Assembly: GCA_031213475.1 (NCBI GenBank)
Contig: JARUPZ010000018.1
Location: 8,754,406-8,818,405 of the forward strand
DNA: 64,000 nucleotides
Direction: 5' to 3'
Source: Nereocystis luetkeana
Lineage: Eukaryota; Sar; Phaeophyceae; Laminariales; Laminariaceae
The first letter of the stretch is position 1. Every line of letters starts with the position of its first letter. Under the pieces are notes generated by a model that did not search any database, was not told the DNA's origin, and saw nothing but the letters and a program-made list of their open reading frames with translations. Positions 1 to 10,600 of this stretch are shown in pieces. The position numbers and the translations under genes were made by a program.

Positions 1-1
1 C

Positions 2-3000
2 CTCCACAACAACATCCCGGTGGCCGACCAGAGTCCACCAACAGCCGACCCCTCTACCGCACTAAAAGCCCCGTGCCCACAGCTCCTTGCACGCCTCGAC
101 GCCGACCAGCGCAAACGCTTCCTCGACCTCTGGGAACGCCTGCCGTTGCACCTACGCGACGTCAACTTCGACCTTCACGGTTCTGGATGGACCCCATCGG
201 TGATCAACAACTTGGGCGACGTCCTCTGCGAATTCCAGGACGTCTTCTCCACGTCGAAGACCGACTTCGGCTCGTGCTCGCTAATGCCGTTCAAGATCAC
301 GGTACCTCCGGACAGCGCACCGGTCACTTCCCGCCCCTACAGGATCAACCCCATCCTCGCCAAAAAGGCCGACGCCGTATTGGACCAGTACCTGGCTGCC
401 GGCCTGATCCAGCATTCCACGTCGCCATACTCCAGCCCTATGGTCGCCATCCCCAAGAAAGACGGAGGTGTTCGCATCACAATCAACTACAAGAAGCTCA
501 ACGCCATCAGCTCCCTCGGACAACTCCCCATCCCCCGCGTCGACGAAGTCCTCGACTCCTTGGGTAAAGGTCGCATCTTTTCCCTCTTCGACCTGGTCTC
601 CTCGTTCCACCAAATCACCATCGACGAGGACACCATCCCCTTGACAGCGTTCTGCACACCGAACCGGTTATTTGAGTGGCTTGTTATGCCACAAGGCAGC
701 AGCGCCTCCCCCGGCTGGTTCGTTAAGGTCATCAACGAGGTCATCAAAGGCCTGGAACGCGTCGCCGCGTATCTCGACGACATCATCGTCTTCGACCCCA
801 ACCCCAACGACCACGTTGCCAACATCAGAGCTCTCTTCGGACGCCTCCGGAAGCACCACCTCAAACTTTCCCCGGCCAAGGCCAAACTTGGTGCCACCAC
901 CGCCGACTTCCTGGGACACACCATCTCCGCCGGCGGTTACAGCCCCAACTCCGACAAGGTCGCCGCCCTCACCAGAATGCCCATGCCGACCGACAAGAAG
1001 CAAGTGCGCTCGCTCCTTGGGGGCATCAACTACTACGGCAAGTTCCTGCCGAATCTCTCCCGACGTCTGCGCCCCATCAACGCTTTACTCAAGCAAGGCG
1101 CCACGTTCGACTTCACCCCCGCCATGGAAACCACCGTCCGCGCCATCCTCCAAGAACTTGCCGAACCCCCTATCCTCGTCTACCCCGACTGGGATGCCGT
1201 TGCCGACAACTCCCGCCCCTTCCGCCTCTACTGCGACGCTAGCATCGACGGCTTCGGCGCGACCCTTGAGCAAGAACAACCCGACGGCTCAGTCCGACCC
1301 ATCCTTTTCATCAGCCGTGCCACCCTGGCCTCCGAACGTTCGTGGACACCCCTCGACCTCGAGGCCGGGAGCATCGTGTGGGCGATCAAACGCCTCCGTG
1401 GACATTTATGGTCCACCCGCTTCCAGATCTACTCGGACCACAAGGCGCTCGAGAACATCGCCAAGGTCGGAGAACACAACGCCCGCGTCCGGCGCTGGCT
1501 CGAGTTCCTTTCGGCGTACACCTACACGCTGGAATACCGGAAGGGCACGTCCAACGGCAACGCCGACTTCCTCTCCCGGCTCCCCCAACCCGCCACCGAC
1601 GCCGACCGCACCGGACGCAACCGCCTTACCGGCCCGGACACCGTCGGCATCTACCTCATCCGCCCCTGCGGCTTCGCGCCGAACGACCCTCCCGCCCCGG
1701 GTATCGGCTTGGGTGGGCTCGTATCCCCCCCTTCAAGGCCCATCCCAACCATCCAGCCGCTTCCCTTCACCACCGACGATTTCCGCGACTTCCGCCTACT
1801 GGGACCACGTATGGAGCACCCCACCCTTTCCCCCGCACCCGACACCTTCGTCGGGCCTATTGCGACCCCTGACTCCACCGCTGGACTGCTTGTTGGCCCC
1901 GAGAACGCCGCCGTGAACAGCGGAGCTCCTCCAGGCTCGGCTTCCAGGCCGTCCGTCATCTCTCCGCCGTCCACCACTGGCGGCACGGAACCAGCCGTCT
2001 CAGGCCTGATATCTTCTCGGACCCGCCATCGCATCGCCGCTGCCGCGGGAACCCCTCGACCCACAGCCGTCTATCGCTTCGGCCGTCGACCACAACCCGT
2101 CGTACGCAGACGATCTACACCCACCAGTGCGCCCACGCCCCCGGCCGGGGTCCAGCCAAGACCCCCTCCTCCTACGGCGCCTTCAGCCACAGCTCCCGCG
2201 CCGCCCGACCCGTTTGCGCCCGCAAACCCAACCCCAACCCCCCCAACAACGCCTTCTCCGCCGGCACCAGCACCACCGTCGCTGCCCCTCCCGGAGCCCA
2301 TCGTCGAACCAGATAACGACCCCTACCTCCTCGCCCGCGTCGAGCACTACACCTTCAAAGACTGGGCGCGAGAACAACGGGCAGAGCCCCTGTGCTGCGC
2401 CACCATCCGCTTCCTGTCGTTGGACTCCCCTGCCCCCCCGCCGAACGACCTCCTGGATTTCATCCCCTCGGCCCGGCGCCCACAACTTCCGGACGTCCTC
2501 ACCCTTGCCTCCAAAAGCAAGCTGCACCGTACGGACGACGAAACCACCCTCCTGGTCCAACGACCACCCCCACCCCCACCCGGGAGCAGCCTACCACCAC
2601 CCGCCCCCCTTACCCCACGCATCTACGTGCCAATGTTAATGCGCCCCTGGGTGCTGAACACCTGCCACGCCACCACCTCTCTACACCTAGGAGTCACCCG
2701 AACGGTCCGCATGCTGGCACGTTTCTTTTGGTGGATTGGCATGGACGCTTCCGCCCGCTGGTGGATCCGCCGCTGCCTTCAATGCCAGGCGCGGAAAACC
2801 TCCCGGCACACCATTCGCTGGCCCATCCTTTCTCTTCCTTTGCCCAACGGGCCTGGCATCACCGTCAGCGTCGACTACTTCGGACCCCTGCCGCTCACGC
2901 CGCGCGGCAACGTCCACATCCTTCTCTTCACAGACCGCTTCAGCCGGCGCGCCGATATGTTTGCCGTTTCAGCGGCGCAGTTCACGGCCGCCGGCACCGC

Positions 3001-4579
3001 CGACATCTTCCTGAACGAATACATCCCTCTCTGGGGGTGCCCGGTTACGCTTCTCTCCGACAACGGACTACACTTTACCTCCAAGCTTGCAAACATCGTC
3101 TACGAGCGCCTTGGTATCCGCAAGGTCAACACCAGCTCCTACCACCCCTGCACCAACGGCGGCGTCGAGCGCGTCAACCATGTGTTGGCCCAAATGCTCT
3201 CTATGGTCGGCAACGAACAGCAGACCGACTGGGACGTGCTGCTGCCACACGTGTCGTCGGCCTACAACAACTCCGTGAACGCCGCTACAGGGCTTGCGCC
3301 TAACGAAATCCACATGGGCCGCCTTCCTCGCCTCCCGCTCTCGGTCTTCGAACCCGACAACATCGGCGGCCACCAAAGCTTGGACCGCGATCATCTGGTC
3401 TACATCAACCTCGCCACCGACCGACAACGACGCGCGTACTCCCTCGTCCGCGAACTACACCGACTCACCGTCTCGCGTCTCCAGCGCCGCAACGCGCCCA
3501 TCATGGCCGCCCTCCGAGCATCCCCCCCCTTCACCGTCGGCGGCTGGGTTTGGGTCTACAACTCCGCCTCAACCATTCGCCAAGGTGTCAAAAAGGGCAC
3601 CGACGCAACTGTACTCAAGACGAAGCTTTCCCTGAACTGGAATGGGCCCTTCAAGGTCCTCGCCGTTGGACCGACGCCCGCCTCGAACACCCCCGACAAC
3701 CGCCCTCTTCACGACAAGCTACTTTTCCTCGACCTTCCATCCGACCTTCCGGGACGGGACTCCAAGCCACGCGTCTCCGTTCAACGATGCAAACCTTGCC
3801 GGAACCCCGACGACACCAGCGACATCCCCAAGCATCTGCCCGCGGACCTCACTACATACGTATTCACAGCTTCTGCCGCCAAGTCCCCACCTTACCACGT
3901 CACCGTCGACGACGTCACTCCCCCACCGGAACGCCTCGAGGTCGAGCAGATCACCGGCCATCAACTCGTACGCGGCCGCGGCGGGGTCATCGCCGTCCTG
4001 TACGAGACCCACTGGGCTGGACTTCTCAGCCCCTCTTGGGAACGCGAGCTGGACCTTCAACACTTCCGGCGCAACATCCTACTCTATTGGTCAGGAGCGC
4101 CGACACAACACCGCCAGACGAACCGCCTCTACCGCCAGATGCGCATCGGCGCTGCCCACCGCGAACTGGCACGATCCCAAGGACAAATCTTTCTCGCCCC
4201 CGGCTACGCCCTGGTCTCCCGCAGCCTCTGGCTCCACAACTTCAGCACCACCATCCTCCCCCCCGGAGCGCACATATGGTACAAAGCGCGCGACGGCCTC
4301 TGGTGGCTGGGCAAAATCGCTCACCGCTCACCCCCGGACGTCTCTTCGGGAGCTCCACCAGAACCTTCACCGGGCGGCTCCTACATCATCCGGTTCCTGG
4401 ATGACCCCGGACCGATCAAGATCGACCTTCAACCCTCCCGCTACACTACAGCACGGAACGCCGTGTACGGATCGTGGTGTCTTCAACGCCATGGGAATGG
4501 GAGCCTAGCACGTGGGCTGCTGCGGAACTCTGATGTGTCCCGCGGAGCCCCCACGGTTTCCACTCCCCCCCCTGGATAG
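2..4579 (+). CDS. pol: Ty3/gypsy retrotransposon pol polyprotein (5'-partial): RT, RNase H, integrase, chromodomain, Tudor-like tail
   Basis: The frame is open to the left edge, so gag and protease are off the window. Counting residue 1 at base 20: reverse transcriptase about 85-330 with the YLDD catalytic box at 251-254; RNase H about 400-525 with the first acidic residue at D406, then E in LDLEAG, D in YSDH and a terminal NADFLSR; a proline-rich linker about 640-780; integrase with an HHCC zinc finger (H883, C919, C922) and a D952-D1014-E1050 triad, giving D(35)E spacing; a GPF motif at 1209-1211; and a chromodomain-like segment about 1306-1352 with aromatic residues W1332 and W1340. The order RT-RNaseH-IN is diagnostic of Ty3/gypsy (Metaviridae), and GPY/F plus chromodomain points to a chromovirus-like lineage. 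Residues 1415-1475 look like an additional Tudor-like barrel. The frame has no stop or frameshift over 4.5 kb, so the copy is young or still active. It stops at TAG 4577-4579. Confidence 0.95.
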   Translation, partial: LHNNIPVADQSPPTADPSTALKAPCPQLLARLDADQRKRFLDLWERLPLHLRDVNFDLHGSGWTPSVINNLGDVLCEFQDVFSTSKTDFGSCSLMPFKITVPPDSAPVTSRPYRINPILAKKADAVLDQYLAAGLIQHSTSPYSSPMVAIPKKDGGVRITINYKKLNAISSLGQLPIPRVDEVLDSLGKGRIFSLFDLVSSFHQITIDEDTIPLTAFCTPNRLFEWLVMPQGSSASPGWFVKVINEVIKGLERVAAYLDDIIVFDPNPNDHVANIRALFGRLRKHHLKLSPAKAKLGATTADFLGHTISAGGYSPNSDKVAALTRMPMPTDKKQVRSLLGGINYYGKFLPNLSRRLRPINALLKQGATFDFTPAMETTVRAILQELAEPPILVYPDWDAVADNSRPFRLYCDASIDGFGATLEQEQPDGSVRPILFISRATLASERSWTPLDLEAGSIVWAIKRLRGHLWSTRFQIYSDHKALENIAKVGEHNARVRRWLEFLSAYTYTLEYRKGTSNGNADFLSRLPQPATDADRTGRNRLTGPDTVGIYLIRPCGFAPNDPPAPGIGLGGLVSPPSRPIPTIQPLPFTTDDFRDFRLLGPRMEHPTLSPAPDTFVGPIATPDSTAGLLVGPENAAVNSGAPPGSASRPSVISPPSTTGGTEPAVSGLISSRTRHRIAAAAGTPRPTAVYRFGRRPQPVVRRRSTPTSAPTPPAGVQPRPPPPTAPSATAPAPPDPFAPANPTPTPPTTPSPPAPAPPSLPLPEPIVEPDNDPYLLARVEHYTFKDWAREQRAEPLCCATIRFLSLDSPAPPPNDLLDFIPSARRPQLPDVLTLASKSKLHRTDDETTLLVQRPPPPPPGSSLPPPAPLTPRIYVPMLMRPWVLNTCHATTSLHLGVTRTVRMLARFFWWIGMDASARWWIRRCLQCQARKTSRHTIRWPILSLPLPNGPGITVSVDYFGPLPLTPRGNVHILLFTDRFSRRADMFAVSAAQFTAAGTADIFLNEYIPLWGCPVTLLSDNGLHFTSKLANIVYERLGIRKVNTSSYHPCTNGGVERVNHVLAQMLSMVGNEQQTDWDVLLPHVSSAYNNSVNAATGLAPNEIHMGRLPRLPLSVFEPDNIGGHQSLDRDHLVYINLATDRQRRAYSLVRELHRLTVSRLQRRNAPIMAALRASPPFTVGGWVWVYNSASTIRQGVKKGTDATVLKTKLSLNWNGPFKVLAVGPTPASNTPDNRPLHDKLLFLDLPSDLPGRDSKPRVSVQRCKPCRNPDDTSDIPKHLPADLTTYVFTASAAKSPPYHVTVDDVTPPPERLEVEQITGHQLVRGRGGVIAVLYETHWAGLLSPSWERELDLQHFRRNILLYWSGAPTQHRQTNRLYRQMRIGAAHRELARSQGQIFLAPGYALVSRSLWLHNFSTTILPPGAHIWYKARDGLWWLGKIAHRSPPDVSSGAPPEPSPGGSYIIRFLDDPGPIKIDLQPSRYTTARNAVYGSWCLQRHGNGSLARGLLRNSDVSRGAPTVSTPPPG

Positions 4580-5981
4580 CCTTGGTTTAGCATTTGTTTT
4601 TTTTAGTTCTGGGTACTTGTTTCTGGTTAGTCAATAATATATTAAAGTAGTTCTTCAGGGTTAGTCTTCAATAGCCACCAACAGCCAGCTTCTTGGGTGC
4701 ATTTGTTTCCGTCTACCTTTTATTTTCTTCATGTCGCCTACACGTCCGTGTTGCCTTCTTGCGTTCAGGCCACCGAGTCGTAGCGATACCATAATTTTCA
4801 TATGTGTTTGTACTTCACTAGCCTACCGCAAATTATTGGCAATACTACGCCGAGGTAAAATCGTGTCGTTGCCTGGGCTGTACCCTAGCCCCCGTCGGTT
4901 TCCACCGACCCCTGTTTCAGACGGTCATCGAGCTAAGATTTTATCGGGCTTCCAGCTCGCCCGTGTTTCTTCTATCTTTGCCAAGTAGGGTCCGGATAGC
5001 ATTGCCGCCCCGGAAGGCCGCAGAGTTATCAACCATAGCGGTTCTACCAAGATCGATTTTCCCTGACTCGTGTTCTGCTTTCAGTTAGTTTCCTGGTCCC
5101 GATCGTGGTTTGTTTTCTTTTTCTTAGGTTTCTTCATATTTCGTTCGGTATTCCGCGCGCCCCTCTGCTCTGTGGCAAACGACACCATATTTGATGTCGC
5201 CCCTGTTGGCCGAGTTGCACACGCTAGCGTTTTAGCCATGCGGTATCTACCACCTTGAACTGCACGCATTAGGCCAATCTCCTTGCGGATCTTCTTCAGT
5301 TTTTTCTTGTTGAGTTAAATACCTTGCTAGGTTTGCTGGTATAGTCCATACCACGAAGAGGTCTCCCAGACGCAGCGTTGTTCGCTCCGTCTCCCGGTTT
5401 TAATAGCCCTAGTGTACGCAGCCCTCTTTGCACTTTAGCAGTGCCCCGTTTCTCTTGAGTGATGTCTACCACGTTAGGACCTCCGCCACAAGACAAGGCA
5501 TTACTCCTACCAAATATATATATGTGTTTTTTTTTTGTATTGCGGTCACTGCCTCCTTCGTGAGTTTCCTAGTTTGCCAACCCGGTTCGGCGACCAACCT
5601 CCGTTCGCACCTTTTTGTGCGCCCTTCTTTCGCCTTCACTTCGGTACTAGTTTTCTTCTTCAGCCTTCGCTTCGGCTTTTGTTCTGTCTCCTGTTTTCTT
5701 TCTTCTTTCTTCGGTTTTCGCTTTGCCTTTCTCTGCTTTCGCTTCCGCTTTGAGTTATTTCTTCCTCTCCTTCGGTCTCTACCTTTAAGTGGTTGTTCTA
5801 AGTAAACACCCCTTCGCAGTGTTTGGGTCTTATGACGAGGTGTGGGGGGATCTATAGCCTCATTTCTTTTGTTTCGAATAGCCGCATCTTCGACCACCTT
5901 TTCCTGGTCTTTGGGATGAACTTTGTCATCATCCTTCGACCATCTTGTGGTCTGCATATACGACTATTCAGGGTGGGCTAA
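4580..5981 (+). other. 3' non-coding part of the retrotransposon
   Basis: About 1.4 kb lies between the pol stop and the candidate 3' LTR. It is T-rich, especially 5620-5780, and carries only short frames with lysine/arginine-rich or phenylalanine-rich translations and no recognisable motif. I see no envelope-like product. A short purine-rich tract (GGGTGGG) at about 5971-5977 precedes the proposed LTR and could serve as the polypurine primer. Confidence 0.45.
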
Positions 5982-6624
5982 TGTGATATGAATCGAGTGC
6001 TCATGGGCTATAGATATAGATAATATAGTCGGCAGTTTCGTAGCCTGAGGAATACGAGAATAATCCAAAGAATGGATTAACCCGGCGGATATTCCGGTAG
6101 TTGAGAGTAACCGTCTTTTAGGAATGTTCTCTAAGGCGGATAGGCCGTTAGACAAGAGTAATGTTCCGTAACGCAGATAGGATCGTAAAGTGAGAAGTTC
6201 TTATTCTAGCAGAAGAACTATCGGTAGCCCTAGGAAAGTTATTTAGGAGTACGTTAGATAAGAGGAATTTAGGAGAGCTCGTAGCGTGGGGTGGGACGAG
6301 TATATCTGAGCGTCGAGTCCCACCCCCCTACCTCTCACTTCTCTACCAGAGCACCTCCTCAGCTCTAGTCATCAATAAAGAAGATCTATATAAGAAGAAG
6401 CGAAGCACTGCTTCCCAGCTGCCAGAAAACACCTGCGTCCCTTACCCTTACCCTTACCACTACCGGCCATATCTTCACACTTACCAGCTATATATCCGGC
6501 ACCACATCTTCACAGTATGATCCAACGCGGGCTCTTTGGGGTTTTTCATGAGGTTATTCCATCGCACACTCGACGATCGTCCAGTTATAGTAGTATATAT
6601 ATGCTTATAATTATGTAACTCTCA
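5982..6624 (+). repeat. Candidate 3' long terminal repeat of the Ty3 element
   Basis: The segment begins TGTGATATG just after a purine-rich tract and is proposed to end near CTCA at 6621-6624. Inside it a TATA-like TATATAAG lies at about 6388-6395, with AATAAA about 15 bases before it, as expected for promoter and polyadenylation signals of an LTR. The 5' partner is off the left edge, so identity cannot be compared and both boundaries are guesses. Confidence 0.35.
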
Positions 6625-7496
6625 GTTGACCCGGGCAGCATCCAGGGGAGCCACTGGCCTATACCAGGTATATCCTTAACAAAGAATTATATACCAGGTA
6701 TGGAAAACGCGCGATCGGCTTATTACCTGTAACATTTATTTTGTAAAATTCTGTAAAAATGGGATACCAGGTATAATACCTGGTATATCGTACCAGGTAC
6801 CATAATATAGTATGTACTAAGGAAAAAAAAGACGAGACAGTACGAGTATTTTACGCAGCTTGCAAAGTTGAGTTTCTCAACTACTTAATCAGTCGAAACT
6901 CACAGCTGACGTAACTCATAATTCTATACCTGGTACAATATATCTCTTACATCTTGTCTCTGTTCGACGTATATATTGCGGTGTTTTGGTTGTATGTACC
7001 CCGAGGGCCCTCTACAGTCTACGGCGGCGGCGATGTCTTGCAAGGAGGACCTATATTCTGCGGCCGACGACATCCAAAAAAGTCTTAGGCGCAACAGGAG
7101 GAAGCAGAACTGTGGTACGTAGTACGCAAGTTGTTCTGCTGCAGTGCGTTGTCTTCTGAATACGAGGTTCGACGCAGGTGAAAACAAAAAGATAGTCAGA
7201 TGTGAGTACGCCCGATTGAGTGGTTGTCACTCATCTACAAGCCGCGTGATAAGATGAGACCACAACAACAAAATTATGACAAAAAATCGTACCAGGTACA
7301 AAGATATTTTTTTGAAAAGTTAGTGACGGTTCATATTTACAATTCCTCCGCACGGACGAAACGGATAGTTTTTTTGTTTGTTTGTTAGTTTTTCGTTCTT
7401 CTCCGCGTCTCCGCTGATGCCTGAACACGGAAACGAGGGGCCTCGTGCGTATATATCCTTGGACCAGGTATATATTCAATGTAGCTGAACCCATCC
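6625..7496 (+). other. Intergenic region upstream of the kinesin, rich in the TACCAGGTA 9-mer
   Basis: No gene is seen. TACCAGGTA or its complement appears at about 6665, 6690, 6763, 6775, 6791, 6933 and 7287, and a shortened form at 7463. In-frame TAG at 7482-7484 lies 12 bases before the proposed kinesin start. AT-rich TATATA stretches around 7450-7475 are possible core-promoter sequence. This is inference. Confidence 0.4.
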
Positions 7497-7610
7497 ATGG
7501 CACATCGTGGGGAGCCAGCGGCAAACCACAGACTGGAGGGCATCAGCGTACTTGTGCGGGTTCGACCAACCAGCGAGAAGGAGGAAGCGGAAGATGACTC
7601 TAAAACAAAT
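7497..7610 (+). CDS. Kinesin exon 1 (start Met and beta-1 VRVRP strand)
   Basis: 114 bases, 38 codons. The frame reads ISVLVRVRPTSEKEEAEDD, the beta-1 signature of the kinesin fold, which is absent from the main motor exons. The donor is AAT|GTGCGT at 7611; without splicing the frame stops shortly after. Joining in phase 0 to 8696 gives a continuous motor N-terminus (SKTN-VVEVDESG), which supports the 1085-base intron. Confidence 0.85.
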
Positions 7611-10600
7611 GTGCGTCAAAAAAGAAGATAAAAATCAGCACACGACAGCTGCTAGCAGTAAAAAAGGCGATGATGATGATCGTGTCGCGAGATCCAAACG
7701 AACACGCAACATCTCGACGAACTAAACACCCCTTGTCTCTTGTAACATTTCTATCAATAATACCATAATATTTTCCAATTCTGTCTTGGCACTCATCATG
7801 TACAATAGCAATAGAACAGAGATATATATGGCGTGCAAACTTGCATCGCCTCCGCTTGTTGTGTGGTGAGAATGCAGCGCATGCCGCATACATACGCGGG
7901 TCTCGTGCCATGCAACAACTTACTGCAGCGTGGTCCGGCACTGAAGAGCATGATTCCATTGACCTTCGTACAGTACCAGTATATAGCCCAGCTTACTTCG
8001 TGCTCCCGACGATGCTGAAAATCCTACCTGGTATATGAGTACGAGTACTTTTACGTGTGTGTACGAGGTACCGGTACATACGTATGATACTGCTGGGTCG
8101 TCACTTGCCCCCTCAAAAGTTCCACACGCCAGACAGATGATCTGCAGATATATCATTTATAGATTCTGATCTGCCGTTAGGATGTGTTGTGCAGGATCTG
8201 TGCATCATACTGTGCGTGCAGATCCAACCCAGCACAAAACATGTCCTACAGATGTTGTAGTTCATGCCGATTACAGGGCTCTCTCCCGGCGACATGAACT
8301 ACAGCAGTAGAATATACAGATCAGGAATATACCTGCCCCGAGAGATCTAAATCCTATGACGTGGGAATCGGTGACAGATCTATCCGACATGGGTATAAAC
8401 TTTCAAAAAGGTTCATATTAATAGTAGACTTATCTATTTGAGCTGCTATTTCCTGTTTGCGTCATAGTCCTGTGCCCCCTTCCGCCCTCGCCCCCAGGAT
8501 ACAGCTTACGCTCCATGCGAATCGCCGAACAACACTCACGGCGCTTTCCGTCCCTGGCATTGTAGGGGTGCGAGGGTCTATGGTCTTACGACTACTGTAC
8601 GACCATACAGCAGTCGTACATGCAAATACCCCCCCCCCCCCCTCCCCCACCCCGTACGCCTCCCCGGCCCCCCGCTCCCCCCCCCCCTCGCGAAGGTGGT
8701 CGAGGTCGACGAGAGCGGAACGTACATCTGCGTTCGAAACGAGGAGCAACCGACCAAGGCGATCAAATGCGCTTTCGATCGAGTCTTCGGACCGGAGTCG
8801 GCCCAACGGGACATCTTCATGGGCCTGGTGCCTGCCCTCGATAGCGTCCTTGAGGGGTTCAACGCCTGCGTCCTAGCTTACGGCCAGACGGGTTCTGGGA
8901 AGACGCACACGCTCGTTGGTACGGGGACGGATGGCTCAGTGGATTGCCTCCGAGTAACGTTGTGCGGTATATGTATATGCTCTATGTTGCCCGCGCACAC
9001 GGCAATACTGCTGCTGACACGTACACTTGTGCCTCGGGCTGCTGCGAACCGCTCTGTGCGCACATATTAACAGTAGGGCCGATTGGTCTTCATGTTGGCG
9101 CTTTAATTGTCCTTATTTTCCGTCCAAAGCGGTAAAACACCGGTACGACACAAAGCACTGGCTGTACATTGTATTGAGCATGCCTGGTAACAGCGGTACA
9201 ATACCTGGTACCTGGTACGTTAAACTCTTTAAGGAGACAACTATTACGGGGGACCATAGTAAATAGGACCTACGGCACACACACAAAACCTACATATATA
9301 CCTACTTTTACCAAGAATATTTGGTCCTATTTACTATGGTCCCCCATAATAGATGGCGACCAGGCACGTTAAGGTCTTAAGGAGACAACTGGATGGCGCT
9401 GTTTTCAACCGTGTGCGAGCAGCAGCATGAGTGCCCCCCAGTACGGGATCGCGTTGCGCCCCGGCCGTACGGCTCCTTGCATTCAACCATTGTGACCCGG
9501 AGCCATGCTGTAACCGTCTTACCGCCAATTTTTCTCCTCTGAAACCCGACGAGGGACAATATGCGTATTAACATGTGGACAACTATGGCTGTTGCTATGT
9601 AGGAAGTCGCGCAGCAGGATGCTCACAATATTGGTCGTCAACTTGTCGGCGAGGCCGTCACGGCGGACACTTCAGGCAGCTCGACAGAAGTCCCTATTAT
9701 ACTGGAGCCGGAAAAAAATATAAGGAACTCGAATTCGGTCTTAAAAAGTAGTGCTCCTAGAAAAATCACAATAGGATGTGCGAATGCCATTCGTATGCGT
9801 GGTAACGCGCGGCTGAACTATTACACAACAGCTTGCAAAATATGAGCTTTCCAAAAAAATGAATCTTACGGCTGCGGTGTTATGTTAACTTTCAAGTTAA
9901 CAAAGACGCAGGAGTTGGTGCGTTCTGATCATCACCTCGTCCCACAAAAGCACATATGAGCGCCCCCTTAGGTCTCTCTACGCACGTCCTATCGCTTGCG
10001 TGCGCAGAGTGATTTTTCTGGACGGTTCGGTTTATGCTGTGAGCACCCTTAACCATGTTGTACAAAAAAGGATACGACGGCGAATCTAAATCTCCTACGA
10101 AACGCTAGTTGCTGACGCCAACACGTCGCCGCCTCTCATGGTTTCGTACTTGCTACCCGACATATACCTGCCCGCTCGTCCCCCCCCCCCCCCCCCTTTC
10201 CCGCTCGACAGGACCAGGGGGCGGAACAAAACTCCCCGATCTAGAGGCAGAGTGGGGGATCATTCCCAGAGCGGTGCAACTCTTATTTGACCGCCTCTCC
10301 CTCGCGTCCGAGGAGGACGAAACGTTCGCCTACTCGGTCACTTGCTCCTTCCTGCAAATCTACAACGAGAACTTGGTCGACCTTCTGCAGCAGAGTGGGG
10401 TCGGAGCCGGCCGAAGCCGCTCATCCCTCCAGATCCGGGAAGAGTCGGGGGGTGGGGCGGGGGGGGGGCGGTGGAGGGGCGCTAGCATTCGACGACGACC
10501 CAAGGGCCACGGGGGTGGGGGCGGCAGAGGGTGGGGGTGGACGGGAGGCGATAGTGGCCGCCGCGGTGGAAACGTGCAGTCGAGAGGATTCCATGCGAGC

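Noticed and set aside
2127..2639. Long alternative open frames over the retrotransposon on both strands
   Set aside because: They overlap the intact pol frame, are proline/arginine-rich and carry no motif; they are GC-composition shadows.
5466..5957. Minus-strand 163-codon Lys/Arg-rich frame
   Set aside because: Reverse of a T-rich region; no domain, and no start or promoter context.
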